Assembly (NCBI RefSeq): GCF_020622355.1
Contig: NZ_WHVL01000004.1
Location: 124,001 to 188,000 of the forward strand
Origin: Vreelandella malpeensis
Lineage (GTDB): Bacteria; Pseudomonadota; Gammaproteobacteria; Pseudomonadales; Halomonadaceae
DNA: 64,000 bases
Direction: 5' to 3'
The notes beneath the pieces are model-generated. The model ran no database searches. It saw only the letters and a program-made list of their open reading frames with translations, and was not told the origin of the DNA. A program made the translations under genes and the position numbers. This document shows, piece after piece, positions 25,005 to 36,300 of this stretch (its first letter is position 1; the number at the start of each line of letters is the position of its first letter).

Positions 25005-25017
25005 GACTCCTGCCAGG
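25005..25017 (+). repeat. Right attachment repeat (attR-like)
   Basis: GACTCCTGCCAGG is an exact copy of the tRNA-Arg 3' segment at 20196-20208; the next bases AAC differ from GAC by one base. It lies at the step from AT-rich to chromosomal composition, 17 bp before the next gene. Confidence 0.75.
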
Positions 25018-25033
25018 AACCAGAGTATTCGTA

Positions 25034-25486
25034 ATGAAAGCAAACTACCTAATCTCAGCATCACTCGCTAGCGTACTCGCTCTTACCGGTTGCGCCCCAC
25101 TCGATGCTTCTTCCCATGACACCGCCTCTCAGGCATCACTGCAAAACACCTACTGGAAGTTGGTCACTGTCGGGACGCAGACTGCCACAGTCAGTGACCA
25201 AGCGCGCGAGGCGCATTTCGTGCTTCATGCGGAGGAAACGCGGGTGGCCGGCTCGACCGGGTGTAACAGTCTGATGAGTGGGTATACGTTGAAAGGCGAC
25301 CAATTGAGTTTTGGTTCCTTGGCCACGACCCGGATGGCCTGTGCCAGCCCTCAGATGACCCTCGAGCGAGATTTTCTCGAAGCATTGAGACGCGTAACGC
25401 GCTGGGAGGTCGTGGGGGAGACGTTGACCCTGGATGATGCCCAAGGCCAGCCCGTGGCTCACTTCGAAGCGGTGTATCTCTATTGA
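25034..25486 (+). CDS. META-domain (HslJ-like) lipoprotein
   Basis: A 150-residue protein with a lipoprotein signal peptide ending in the lipobox LTGC (about residues 15-18). The mature part is a META domain: YWKLVTVG at the start, GSTGCNSLMSGYTLKGDQLSFGSL (seen in two parts around residues 74-97), then TTRMACASPQMTLERDFLEAL. META/HslJ proteins sit in the outer membrane or periplasm and have been tied to heat and antibiotic tolerance. The ATG at 25034 begins 17 bp after the island's right repeat, so the insertion may have replaced its original promoter. Confidence 0.85.
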   Translation: MKANYLISASLASVLALTGCAPLDASSHDTASQASLQNTYWKLVTVGTQTATVSDQAREAHFVLHAEETRVAGSTGCNSLMSGYTLKGDQLSFGSLATTRMACASPQMTLERDFLEALRRVTRWEVVGETLTLDDAQGQPVAHFEAVYLY

Positions 25487-25590
25487 ACCGTGGCGCTTGA
25501 ACGGTGAGATACCCCAGGCGTACGGCATCGCGCCGACGCAGCGGCGCAGGGGCTGGTCTATTCTGTAGAACACCACCACAGGAGACGACC

Positions 25591-25950
25591 ATGAAGCCCT
25601 TACTCATTCCCGCCCTGTCCTTGATGCTCGTGGGCCTGCCCAGCGTTCACGCCTCCACCAGTGATGCCTGGGCCGAACACGATGCGGCGGTGCTCGAGCA
25701 GTGCCTGGCCCTGAGCCAGTTCGAGGATGCCGAGGCGGCCGGGGAGCCGGTGCTGTTCAGCGACGAGGCGGGCATGACGGCCTTGTTGATTGCGGGCACC
25801 TACCCCCAGGCCCACATGAACGGCGAGCGCGGCCAGGAGCTGTGCCTGTTCGATCGCGCCGAGGAGCAGGCGTACATCGCCGATGCGGATACCCTCACCA
25901 GCCCGAGCGTCGAAGACGAGAACGCTAGGGACGTCGACTCCGCTCAGTAA
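25591..25950 (+). CDS. Small secreted protein of unknown function
   Basis: A 119-residue protein with an N-terminal signal peptide (KPLLIPALSLMLVGLPSVHA, cleavage expected after VHA). The mature part is acidic with two cysteines (EQCLAL and ELCLFD) that could form one disulfide. AGGAG lies 7-11 bases before the ATG. No family recognised. It lies in the same direction as the two lipoprotein genes around it. Confidence 0.7.
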   Translation: MKPLLIPALSLMLVGLPSVHASTSDAWAEHDAAVLEQCLALSQFEDAEAAGEPVLFSDEAGMTALLIAGTYPQAHMNGERGQELCLFDRAEEQAYIADADTLTSPSVEDENARDVDSAQ

Positions 25951-25995
25951 CGTCTGCCGTCAAGGCGGCTTATCGAGACCCACCCAGGAGGCGTT

Positions 25996-26229
25996 ATGGT
26001 TCGTATCGCACTAGCAATTGCCGCATTGGCGCTGTTGGCGGGGTGTACCACCGCCGGCCAGCCGGATACTCAGGCCCAGAAAATCGCCGAGGATTTTTGC
26101 CAGCGTGAAGGCGGGGAAGTGAAAGCTCGCGGCGAGGGGAACACCACGCGTCAGTATTGCCATTTGACCGAAGGACGGGTGATCGAGGTTCATCAGTTCT
26201 ATCGCGCCGGTGGCCTCAGTATCGACTAA
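25996..26229 (+). CDS. DUF333-type small lipoprotein
   Basis: A 77-residue lipoprotein: signal peptide with lipobox LAGC (residues 14-17) and a mature part AEDFCQREGGEVKAR ... YCHLTEGRVIEVHQF, which matches the short DUF333 (putative hemolysin) domain, including the pair of cysteines. A good AGGAGG ribosome site precedes it. Function unknown. A strong hairpin follows at 26254. Confidence 0.8.
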   Translation: MVRIALAIAALALLAGCTTAGQPDTQAQKIAEDFCQREGGEVKARGEGNTTRQYCHLTEGRVIEVHQFYRAGGLSID

Positions 26230-26253
26230 GCCCCGTTTGAAAGCCTTTGAACA

Positions 26254-26283
26254 CCACAACGCCAGCGACCGCTGGCGTTGTGG
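26254..26283. terminator. Bidirectional hairpin terminator
   Basis: CCACAACGCCAGC (26254-26266) and GCTGGCGTTGTGG (26271-26283) form a perfect 13-bp stem with a 4-base loop between two convergent genes. There is no long T-run, but its position and perfection suit termination from both sides. Confidence 0.75.
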
Positions 26284-26304
26284 GTTATAAAACGGCGATG
26301 CCGG

Positions 26305-26793
26305 TCAGTGGCCGAATTTCTCGTTCTCGCCCATGTCGGGTGTGGCATTCTTCTTGAAGTTGGCCTTGGCGATTTCGTAAAGCTGGTAGACCTTGCTCTC
26401 GTTCGCCTTCCAGTGTTCCCCCATGTGGATCTTGATTTCCATCAAGGTGAGGTCCGGGTCGTCCTTGCCTTTCGGGAACCAGGCAGCAACGAAGGGGTTC
26501 CAGTACTTCTCGATCAGATCCGGGTTGTCGTTCAGGCTGGCGGTGCCGGACAGCGATACGTACACGCCGTCTTCCTGGTCGGAAAAACTCAGGCAAACGT
26601 CATGGTCTTGCCGGGTCTCGAAAACCTTCTCGGCGCTGCGCCGGGTAAAGAACCAGAGCGTGCCGTCGTACTCTTCCTGCACCAGATGCATCGGGCGTGC
26701 CCGGGGCATGTCGTGGTCATTGGTGACCAGCATACCCACCTTGATATCCTTGATCAGTTTCCAGATCTTCTGCTTGTGCTCGGGGCTCGACAT
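26305..26793 (-). CDS. Pyridoxamine 5'-phosphate oxidase-fold (general stress protein 26-like) protein
   Basis: A 162-residue single-domain split-barrel flavin-binding protein. DMPRARPMHLVQEE, DGTLWFFTRRSAEKV and VSLSGTASL follow the order seen in the GS26 branch of the PNPox-like family. Such proteins bind FMN or FAD and are linked to stress; true pyridoxine-5'-phosphate oxidase activity is unlikely at this length. It is a single gene converging on the lipoprotein gene, with an AT-rich region upstream. Confidence 0.85.
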   Translation of the reverse strand: MSSPEHKQKIWKLIKDIKVGMLVTNDHDMPRARPMHLVQEEYDGTLWFFTRRSAEKVFETRQDHDVCLSFSDQEDGVYVSLSGTASLNDNPDLIEKYWNPFVAAWFPKGKDDPDLTLMEIKIHMGEHWKANESKVYQLYEIAKANFKKNATPDMGENEKFGH

Positions 26794-27371
26794 TGCCTCA
26801 CTCCTTGTATGCCATCAAATGTTGCAAAATGTAACTAATTGGTTGGGGTACGTTATTACCCTCTATCAGTATAGACAAAAATGATTCCTTCACTTGAATA
26901 CTATAAAAGTGACGTTGATTTCGATACATCTCATGATGTTAAGCGAGCTTTATCAATAAAGTTAGTTTGTTATCTTAATCCGTCGATATCTCCTACAAAT
27001 GTCATAAGTTACGTATTTAACGACACTTATTCGGCAATAAGTGCACAGGTAGTTATGTTTACAAAAGATAACGTTACACAAATTAAGAATATGAAATCCG
27101 TTATAGAAAAAAATCGTAGTTCGACTTGTTTATCATTCGAAATAATTAAAAATCTGTTTGAAGTAAACTTTTATATTATTAAATCACCCGTGCCCTAGTT
27201 ATAACTACATGTTTGAAATGGCTATTTTTTGTATACAGGGTGGTGCGTCAGTCAAGCGTATAGTTTTTGCCTCTTGTACAAATAGAGCATGACGTTGGAG
27301 ATATTGAATATTAATGAAAACTCGGCTGATATTGCTTTGATCGCGTTTACAAGAATACAGAGGATCGAAGC
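26794..27371. other. AT-rich 578-bp region upstream of the giant adhesin
   Basis: Composition falls far below the flanks. It must hold the promoters of the divergent PPOX-fold gene and the adhesin. It includes the doubtful frame at 26881-27198. Long AT tracts upstream of large adhesin genes often bind H-NS-type silencers; that is a suggestion only. I found no clear sigma-70 boxes at a fitting distance from 27372. Confidence 0.5.
26881..27198 (+). CDS. Doubtful AT-rich reading frame, 105 residues
   Basis: The frame opens with ATG but has no ribosome site in front of it. The product (MIPSLEYYKSDVDFDTSH at its start) shows no family resemblance, no signal peptide and no membrane segment. Codon use is unlike all neighbours because the whole region is AT-rich. 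It could be a small transferred gene or a chance frame; I lean to chance. Confidence 0.25.
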   Translation: MIPSLEYYKSDVDFDTSHDVKRALSIKLVCYLNPSISPTNVISYVFNDTYSAISAQVVMFTKDNVTQIKNMKSVIEKNRSSTCLSFEIIKNLFEVNFYIIKSPVP

Positions 27372-30300
27372 ATGTCTTACCAAGCCAAGGTAGCGTCTCT
27401 CGAAAGCGATGTAACCGCCGTTTCAGCGTTTGATTTCGACACTAACATCGTCTTGTCGCGTCCCAGCCAAGTGCTTCTTCAGGTGGCGCCGGAAGACATT
27501 GCATCGATGCTGCGCGATGGCAACGACCTGGTGATCGAGCTCACCAACGGTGAGACGCTTCGCGTAATTGGCTTCTATGCCGACGTACCCGGTCAATCTC
27601 CCAGTGAGCTCTATCTGACCGGTGAAGAGGATCAGTTGATCCCCGTCGAGTTGAATACGCTTTCCAACGGTACCGTGGTTTTCGCGGCTTCCTACCCGGA
27701 AGCCGAATACGCGGGTTTCGAACAGGGTCGGGAAAAGGGCGCCATTTACATGGATGACCTTGTTCCGGCCTTGGCGCTGGGTGGATTGGGGGCAGCGGCC
27801 ATTGGGCTGGCAAGGGGGTCGTCCAGTTCCTCGGACTCACCGGCCAGTCCGCCCGTCGATGAAGGCGAAGAGGGTGTAGCCGATCCGGTGGAGCCCGATG
27901 ACCCGATCGAGGATGGGGAGGGTGAACCGGAGATTCCGGGCGAGCCCGAGGATCCAGATGTGCCGGGCGACCCTGATGATCCCGAAGAGCCCGGCGATCC
28001 CGAGGATCCAGAAGAACCGGGCGACCCTGACGACCCGGAAGAACCGGGTGATCCCGATGATCCCGAAGAACCCGGTGACCCCGATGATCCTGAGGAACCG
28101 GGCGACCCCGACGATCCGGAAGAACCGGGCGATCCCACTCCGCCCCCAACCCCTACCTTGACGCTGGTCAACGATACCGGCATCAGCGACAACGATGGCA
28201 TTACCCGCGACGGCACCGTGCAGGTGGGCGGCTTGGTCGATGGCGGCGGTTGGGAATACAGCCTGGATGGCGGCCAGACCTGGCGGGCAGGCGAGGGCGA
28301 GAGCTTCGTCGTTCCGGAAGGCACTTATCCGGCGGGTCAGGTGCAGGTGCGCCAGCGCGATAGCGATGGCAATCCAAGCGAGGCCGCAAGGCTCGGTAGC
28401 CTCGTGGTGGATACCACCGCGCCTGAAGCGCCCACGCTCACGCTCGCCAACGATACCGGCGAGGTGGACGGCGTCACCACCGACGGCACGATGCTGGTGG
28501 GTAATCTCGAGCCGAATCTGCGCTGGGAGTTCTCTCTCGATGGCGGCCAGAGCTGGCAGGCGGGTACCGGGGATCGCTTCATTCTGCCGGAGGGAGAGTA
28601 CGCTGCCGGCCAGATCCAGGTGCGCCAGACCGATGCGGCGGGCAACGTGAGCGACGTCACCGAATTCGGCCCCCTCACCGTGGATCTGGTCATCGTCGAC
28701 CCGGATGACCCGGCGCTTCCCGCCATTCCTACCCTGGCACTTCTCGACGATACCGGTAGTAGCGACAGCGATGGCATCACGAGCAATGGCATCGTGGTGG
28801 TGGGTGGGCTGGTCGAGGGTGGCACCTGGGAGTACAGCCTGGATGGCGGGGCGAGCTGGCAGGTCGGCAGCGGCGATCGCTTCACGCTTGCCGAGGGCGA
28901 GTACGCGGCAGGCCAGGTGCTGGTACGCCAGAGCGATGCGGACGGCAATACCAGCGGCACCCGTGCCCTGGGCGCGGTGGTCATCGACCAGACCCCGCCC
29001 GAGGCGCCCACCCTGGCCCTGGCCAACGACGTGGGCGCGCCGGACGGCGTGACCTCCAACGGCACGATCATCGTTTCCAACCTCGAACCCGGGGCGCGCT
29101 GGGAGTTCTCCCTGGATGGCGGCCAGAGCTGGCAAGCGGGCAGCGGTGATCGCTTCATCCTGGCCGAGGGCGTGTACACGAGCGGCCAGGTACAGGTGCG
29201 TCAAAGCGATAGCGCCGGCAACGTCAGCCCGGCAGGCGAACTCGGGGCCGTGACCATCGACCCGGACCTTTCCGAGCCGGGCACGCCGGACGTTCCCGCC
29301 GCACCGACGCTGTCGCTCGGCAACGATACGGGAGAGATCGACGGCATCACGCGGGATGGGACGGTGAACGTGGGGGGGCTCGAGCCCGGTAACCGTTGGG
29401 AGTTCAGCCTGGATGGCGGCGCCACTTGGACCGCTGGCCAAGGCGATCGCTTCGTGCTGCCGGAAGGCGAGTACGGACAAGGCCAGGTGCAGGTGCGCCA
29501 GATCGACCCGGCCGGCAATACCAGCCCCGCCGGCGTGCTGGCGCCCGTGGTCGTGGATACCACCGCGCCGCAGGCCCCCACGCTGACGCTCGAGAACGAT
29601 ACCGGCGAGGTGGACGGCATCACCAGTGACGGCAGTGTGGTCGTCGGTGACCTGGAGCCCGGCGCGCGCTGGGAATACTCGATCGACGGCGGTGCAAGCT
29701 GGATTGTCGGTGAAGGTGGCGCCTTCACGCTGTCCGAGGGGGCTTACGCGGCGGGTCAGGTACTGGTGCGCCAGTTCGACGTGGCGGGCAACGAAAGTGC
29801 GACGACCCATCTGGGCGCCGTGATCGTGGATACCACGGCCCCCGGCGCGCCGAGTCTGACGCCTTCCGGAGTGGTCGACGGCGTCACGACCGACGGTACG
29901 GTGCGCGTGGGGAACCTCGAACCCGGTTCGGCCTGGGAGTTCAGCCTGGATGGCGGGGCGACCTGGCTGCGGGGAAGCGGTGATCGCTTCATCCTGGGCG
30001 AAGGTAATTATCTGGCGGGGCAGGTGCAGGCCCGCCAGGTCGATGCGGCGGGCAATATCGGCGCCGTGACCGAACTGGGCGCGATCCGGATCGATCTGAT
30101 CATCGAGGACCCGGACGATCCGGCGCGCCCGCCGATTCCAACCCTTGCTCTGGCCAACGATACCGGCGAGGCGGATGGCATCACCTCCGACGGCACCATC
30201 TTGGTGGGCGGGCTCGTTCAGGGCGGCACCTGGGAGTTCAGCCTGGACGGCGGCAACACCTGGCAGGCAGGCAGCGGCGACCGTTTCGTGCTGGCCGAGG

Positions 30301-33300
30301 GCGACTACGCCGCCGGCGAGGTGCTGGTGCGCCAGAGCGATGCCAACGGCGTGACCAGCGGAACGCGCACCGTGGGCAGCGTCATCGTCGATACCACCGC
30401 GCCCGACGCGCCGAGCGTGGCGCTCGACAACGACACCGGAACCCTCGATGGCATTACCGCAGACGGTACTGTGGTGATAGGCGGCCTCGAGCCCGGCGCC
30501 CGCTGGGAGGTCAGCCTTGATGGCGGGGTGAGCTGGCAGCGCGGCGTCGGCGACCGGTTCATCCTGGCCGAAGGGGACTACATCGAAGGGCTGGTACAAG
30601 TGCGCCAGGTCGACCGCGCGGGCAACGTGAGCGCGCCGGTCGAACTCGGCCCGGTGACCGTCGATCTGACCGCGCCCCAGGCCCCGACCCTGGTGCTCGA
30701 CGGGCTCGACGCGGGCATCACCAACGAAACCCTCGTGACTGTGGGCAACCTGGAAGCGGGGGCGCGCTGGGAATTCAGCCTGGACGGCGGCGCGAGCTGG
30801 ACGGTCGGCACCGGCACGAGCTTTTCGCTGCCGGAAGGCACCTTCGGCCTCGATCAGGTACAGGTGCGCCAGACCGATGGTGCGGGCAACGTAAGCCCCG
30901 TCACCGCCCTGGCTCCCGTGGTGATCGATGTCACCCCGCCGGCAGCGCCGGATATTTCCCTCGTCGCTGACAGCGCCATCACCAACGATGCAACCGTGAG
31001 TGTCGAGGGCCTGGAAGAGAGGGGGCGCTGGGAGTACAGCCTGAATGGCGGTGTCTCTTGGATCGTCGGCGTGGGCGACAGTTTCGAGCTGCCGGAAGGC
31101 CGTTACGCTGCAGGCCAGATTCTGGCGCGCCAGATCGATGCAGCGGGTAACGTCGGCGCTGTGGCCAACCTCGGTGCCGTGGAGATCGATATCACACCGC
31201 CTCCGGCACCGCTTCTGACGCTGAATGATACCGGCGACGACGGGGTGACGGCCGATGGCACCGTGCTGGTCGGCAATCTCGAACCCACCGCCCGTTGGGA
31301 GATAAGTCTGGATGGCGGGGTGACCTGGCAACCGGGCACCGGAGATCGCTTCATCCTCGCTGAAGGCAGCTATCCCGAGGGCGCGGTGCAGGTTCGCCAG
31401 GTCGACGCGGCGGGCAACGTCAGCGGCGTTGCCGGCCTGGGCCCCATCACGGTGGATCTCACCATCGATCCGCCGACGGACCCGGCCGCACCAGACACGC
31501 CCACCCTGGCGCTGGTACTCGATACCGGTAGCCTCGACGGCGTGACCTCCAATCCCGGCGTGCAGGTGAACGGAGTGGTACCCGGCAACACCTGGGAGTT
31601 CAGCCTGGACGGCGGCACCACCTGGCAGACGGGGCAGGGCGACGGGTTCACCCTGGCGGAAGGCACCTACACGGCGGGCCAGGTACTGGTGCGCCAGACG
31701 AGCCCCGAGGGCGTGACCAGCGGTACCTCCACCCTGGGAGCGGTGACCATCGACCTCACCGCGCCGGTGACACCAAGCGTGACGCTGGTCGTCGATACCG
31801 GCGGCATCGATGGCATCACGCGAGACGGGACGCTTGCGATCGGCAACCTCGACCCGAACGCGTTCTGGGAAATCAGCCTCGACGGCGGCGCTACCTGGCA
31901 GCGGGGCACCGGGGATCGCTTCGTGCTGAGTGAAGGCGAGTACCCGGCAGGCGCCATTCAAGTGCGCCAGACCGATGGTGCAGGCAACGTCAGTACCATC
32001 ACTCCCCTGGGGGCGGTAACCGTTGTCACCCAGCCTCCCCAGGCGCCCATCGTCGAGCGTCTAGGCGACGACATCACGCGTGATGGCACCCTCACGGTGG
32101 AAGGGCTGCAGCCCGGCGCCACCTGGCAGGTCAGCCTGGACCGCGGCCAGAGCTGGCAGACCGTCAGCGGCGACCGCTTCGTGCTGCCCGAAGGCAACTA
32201 CGGGGCAGGACAGGTGCAGGTGCGCCAGATCGATGGGGCCGGCAACGTCAGTGCCCCGGCGCTGGTGGAGGCGGTCATCGTCGATACCACCGCTCCGCCC
32301 GCGCCCACCGCCACCCTCGGCGGCACCGGTGCGATCACCAACGTGGCCATTCTCGAGATCGGTAACCTCGAGGCCGGGGCCATCTGGGAAATCAGCGTGG
32401 ACGGTGGCCGAACCTGGATAACCGGGGAGGGGACGCGGTTCGAGCTTGCCGACGGCGAGTACGCCGCCGGCCAGATCCAAGTACGCCAGACGGATACGGC
32501 AGGCAACGTCGGCAAGCCCCTGGCGCTGGGAGCGGTGATCATCGATACCCTCGCCCCGGGCGCCCCGTCGCTGACGCTTGCCAATGATACCGGCACGCCC
32601 GGCGATGGCATCACCGCCGACGGTACCCTTGTGGTGGGCAACCTCGAAGCGGGCGCCTACTGGGAAGTCAGCTTCGATGGCGGCATGAGCTGGCAGCGCG
32701 GCGCAGGCGACCGTTTCGTGCTGAAGGAGGGGACCTACCCGGAGGGTGAGGTCCAGGTCCGCCAGGTCGATGCCGCCGGCAATCGCAGCGAGGCCGCAAG
32801 GCTCGGCCCGGTCACCGTCGATCTCACGGTGACACCGCCGGAAGACCCCGAGGCGCCGGCAACGCCGAGCCTGAGCCTGGAGCTCGATAGCGGCGAGCTC
32901 GATGGCATCAGCAACGACGGCAATATTCTGGTGGGCGGGCTCGCATTTGGGGCGACCTGGCAGTTCAGCCTGAACGGCGGGGTGAGCTGGCTGCGGGGCA
33001 TGGGCAGCGGCTTCACCCTGCCAGAAGGCAGCTACGCGGCGGGACAGATCCTGGTGCGCCAGTTCGATGCCAGCGGCCGGGTCAGCGGCACCTCGACCCT
33101 GGGCGCGATCACCATCGACACGACCCCGCCGGAAGCGCCGACGGTGAGCCTGGTCAATGACAATGGCGACATTCCCGGGCTGACCAACGACGGCACGTTG
33201 CGCCTGGGCAATCTGGAAACCGGTGCTCGGTGGGAAATCAGCTTGAACGGCGGTACGACCTGGCTCATGGTCACAGGTGAGCGCTATATCCTGCCAGAGG

Positions 33301-36300
33301 GCAGCTACGCAGCCGGCGCCATTCAGGTACGCCAGACCGATGGGGCGGGCAACGTCAGCGAGGTGGCGCGCCTGGGCGCGATCACCGTGGACACGACGCT
33401 GCCGGACGCGCCCGTCATCGAGCTGCTGGGAGGCGAGATCACCAATGACGGCATCGTGACCGTCGGCGGTATCGAAGAGAACGCACGCTGGGAGTACAGC
33501 CTGGACGGCGGCGCGACCTGGATCAGCGGGCGTGGTACCAGCTTCACCCTGGGAGAAGGGCGCTACGGCGCCGGCACGATCCAGGTGCGCCAGATCGACG
33601 GTGCGGGCAACGTCAGCCCCAGCGCCGTTCTCGAAGGCGTGGTGATCGACCTGACCCCGCCAGCGGCGCCGAGCGTGGCGCTGGTGGCCGACAGCGCCAT
33701 CACCAATGACGGCACCGTCGAGGTGAGCGGCCTCGAGCCTGGCGCGAGCTGGGAGTACTCGCTGGACGGCGGGGTGACCTGGCAGGCCGGGTCAGGTGAG
33801 CGTTTCGTGTTACCGGAAGGCGATTACGCGGCGGGGGACGTGCAGGTACGCCAGATCGATCTGGCTGGTAACGCCGGCGCCTCGGTCAATCTGGGGGCAG
33901 TGGTGATCGATACCACGCCTCCCGGAGTACCCGCCCTGGCCCTGGCCGACGATACCGGCACGCCCGGCGATGGCATCACCGTCGATGGCACCGTGATCGT
34001 GACCGGGCTGGAAGCGGGGGCTAACTGGCAGTTCAGCCTGGATGGCGGCGTTACCTGGCAACAGGGGCTGGGCGATCGCTTCATCCTGCCAGAAGGCAGT
34101 TACGCAAGTGGCGTGGTCCAGGTGCGTCAGTTCGACGTGGCGGGCAACGTAAGCCCCGTGGCCGAGTTCGGCCCGATCACCGTTGATCGCGAGGTCACCG
34201 CGCCGGAAGAGCCCGGAGCGCCGGCCACGCCCACGCTGAGCCTGGCGGTAGATACCGGGGCGTCGGATGGCATCACCAGTAACGGCGAGGTCGAAGTGGC
34301 CGGGCTGATCGGCGGCGCCACCTGGGAATACAGCCTGGACGGCGGCCTGAACTGGCTCACCGGCAGTGGCACCACGTTCACTCTGGAGGAGGGGGACTAC
34401 GCCGCCGGCCAGGTGCTGGTCCGTCAGACCCTCGATGGGCTCACCAGCGGCACCTCGACCCTGGGTGCGGTCACCATCGATACCACAGTACCCGAGGCGC
34501 CGACGGTCACGCTGGCGGTGGATACCGGCACCCTCGACGGCATCACCGCCAACGGCACATTGATCATCGGCAATCTCGAGCCCGGCGCCCGCTGGGAAAT
34601 CAGCCTGAACGGCGGCGTCTCCTGGCTGCAGGGTGCCGGCGAGCGCTTCATCCTGCCGGCAGGCAGCTACGCCGCCGGCGCGATCCAGGTACGCCAGTTC
34701 GATGTGGCGGGCAATGTGAGTGGTCTCGCTGAGGCCGGCGCGATCAGCGTCGTTATCACCCCGCCCGCCGCGCCTACCCCGAGCCGGGCGGGCGGTCCGG
34801 TCAGCAACGAGACCACCGTCGACGTGGACGGCATCACGGAGGGCGCCACCTGGGAATATACCCTGGACGGCGGCCAAACCTGGCTGCCCGGCACCGGTGA
34901 GAGCTTTACTCTGCCGGAGGGCAACTACGCCGCCGGCGACATCCGCGTGCGCCAGACCGATGGCGCGGGCAACGTCAGCGTCGGAGCGCCGCTGGGAGCG
35001 GTCGTCATCGACCTGACGCCGCCGGCGGCACCGACGCTCACGCTCTCCGGCGAACCCCCGATCACCAACGATGGCCGCATCGACGTTGGCGGCCTGGAGC
35101 CCGGCGCGAGCTGGGAGTACAGCCTGGATGGCGGTGCAAGCTGGCAGCTCGGTATCGGCACTGGCTTCACCTTGCCCGAAGGCGTCTACGCCGCGGAGGC
35201 AATCCTGGTTCGCCAGACCGATGCCGCCGGCAACCTCGGCCCGGAGGCGGCGCTCGAGCCTGTCACCATCGATATCACCCCGCCGGCTGCACCGGCGGCC
35301 GCGCTGGTGGCCGACCGAGCAATCACCAAAGATGGTCGCGTCGAGGTGAGTGATCTCGAACCCGGCGCAAGCTGGGAGGTCAGCCTCGATGGCGGGGTGA
35401 CCTGGCAGGCGGGAGCCGGCACCGGTTTCACGCTCATCGACGGTGACTATGCCACCGGGGACGTTCGGGTACGCCAGATCGATTCTGCCGGCAACACCGG
35501 ACCCTCGGTCGGCCTGGGCGCGGTGGTGATCGACACCCTTGAGCCCGACGCCCCCACGCTGGTACTGGTCAACGACACCGGCATCGTCGGTGACGGCCTC
35601 ACCGCCGACGGTACCCTGCGAGTTCAGGGGCTGGAACCGGGAGCGAACTGGGAGTTCAGTCTGGATGGCGGTACCACCTGGCAGCGCGGTTCAGGGGATC
35701 GCTTCACCCTGCCCGAGGGCGTCTATGAAGGTGGCGCGGTTCAGGTGCGCCAGTTCGACGTGGCGGGCAACGTAAGCCCTGCTGCCGAGTTCGGCCCGAT
35801 CATCGTTACCGGCGAGATCACCGAGCCACAAACGCCGGATGCACCGGCCACGCCGACCCTGAGCTTGGCAGTGGATACCGGCGCCCAGGATGGCATCACC
35901 AGCAACGGCGTGGTCAACGTGGCTGGGCTAATCGAAGGCGCCACCTGGGAAGTCAGCCTGGATGGCGGCCTGAGCTGGCTTACCGGCAGCGGCACTACGT
36001 TCACCCTGGACGAGGGCACCTACGCCGCCGGTCAGGTGCTGGTACGCCAGACCCTGGACGGACTCACCAGCGGTACCTCGACCCTGGGGGCAGTCACCAT
36101 CGATACCACGGCGCCCCAGGCACCGACGGTCACGCTGGCGCTGGATACCGGGACTCTCGACGGCATCACTGCCGACGGCACGTTGCTCGTCGGCAACCTC
36201 GAGCCCGGTGCGTACTGGGAGATCAGCCTGGACGGCGGGGCTACCTGGCTCGAAGGCTTCGGCGATCGCTTCATCCTGCCCCCGGGCAGCTACGCGGCGG

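Larger units (their letters stand above)
20196..25017 (+). mobile_element. tRNA-Arg-associated genomic island carrying an integrase-less gene-cassette array
   Basis: About 4.8 kb between two copies of the tRNA 3' end. Base composition drops sharply relative to both flanks and codon use changes. Five attC-like sites at 21425-21550, 22650-22733, 23326-23397, 23779-23856 and 24732-24803 each follow a plus-strand gene, the order expected of integron cassettes. No integron integrase, no phage-type integrase and no transposase is present, so movement would need enzymes from elsewhere, or the island has lost its own. Cargo includes a eukaryote-like kinase, a broken HEPN-like protein and a TIR-domain protein, all families common in anti-phage systems. 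Confidence 0.75.

Noticed and set aside
27746..28324. Collagen-like Gly/Ser/Pro minus-strand frame
   Set aside because: It is the reverse reading of the PGDPDDPEE linker repeats and has no start context of its own.
27837..31961. 1,374-codon open frame on the minus strand inside the adhesin
   Set aside because: It is an effect of the repetitive GC-rich adhesin sequence read backwards; composition is low-complexity, it has no ribosome site, and the plus frame has clear domain structure. The same applies to the 930-codon minus frame at 35928-38720.
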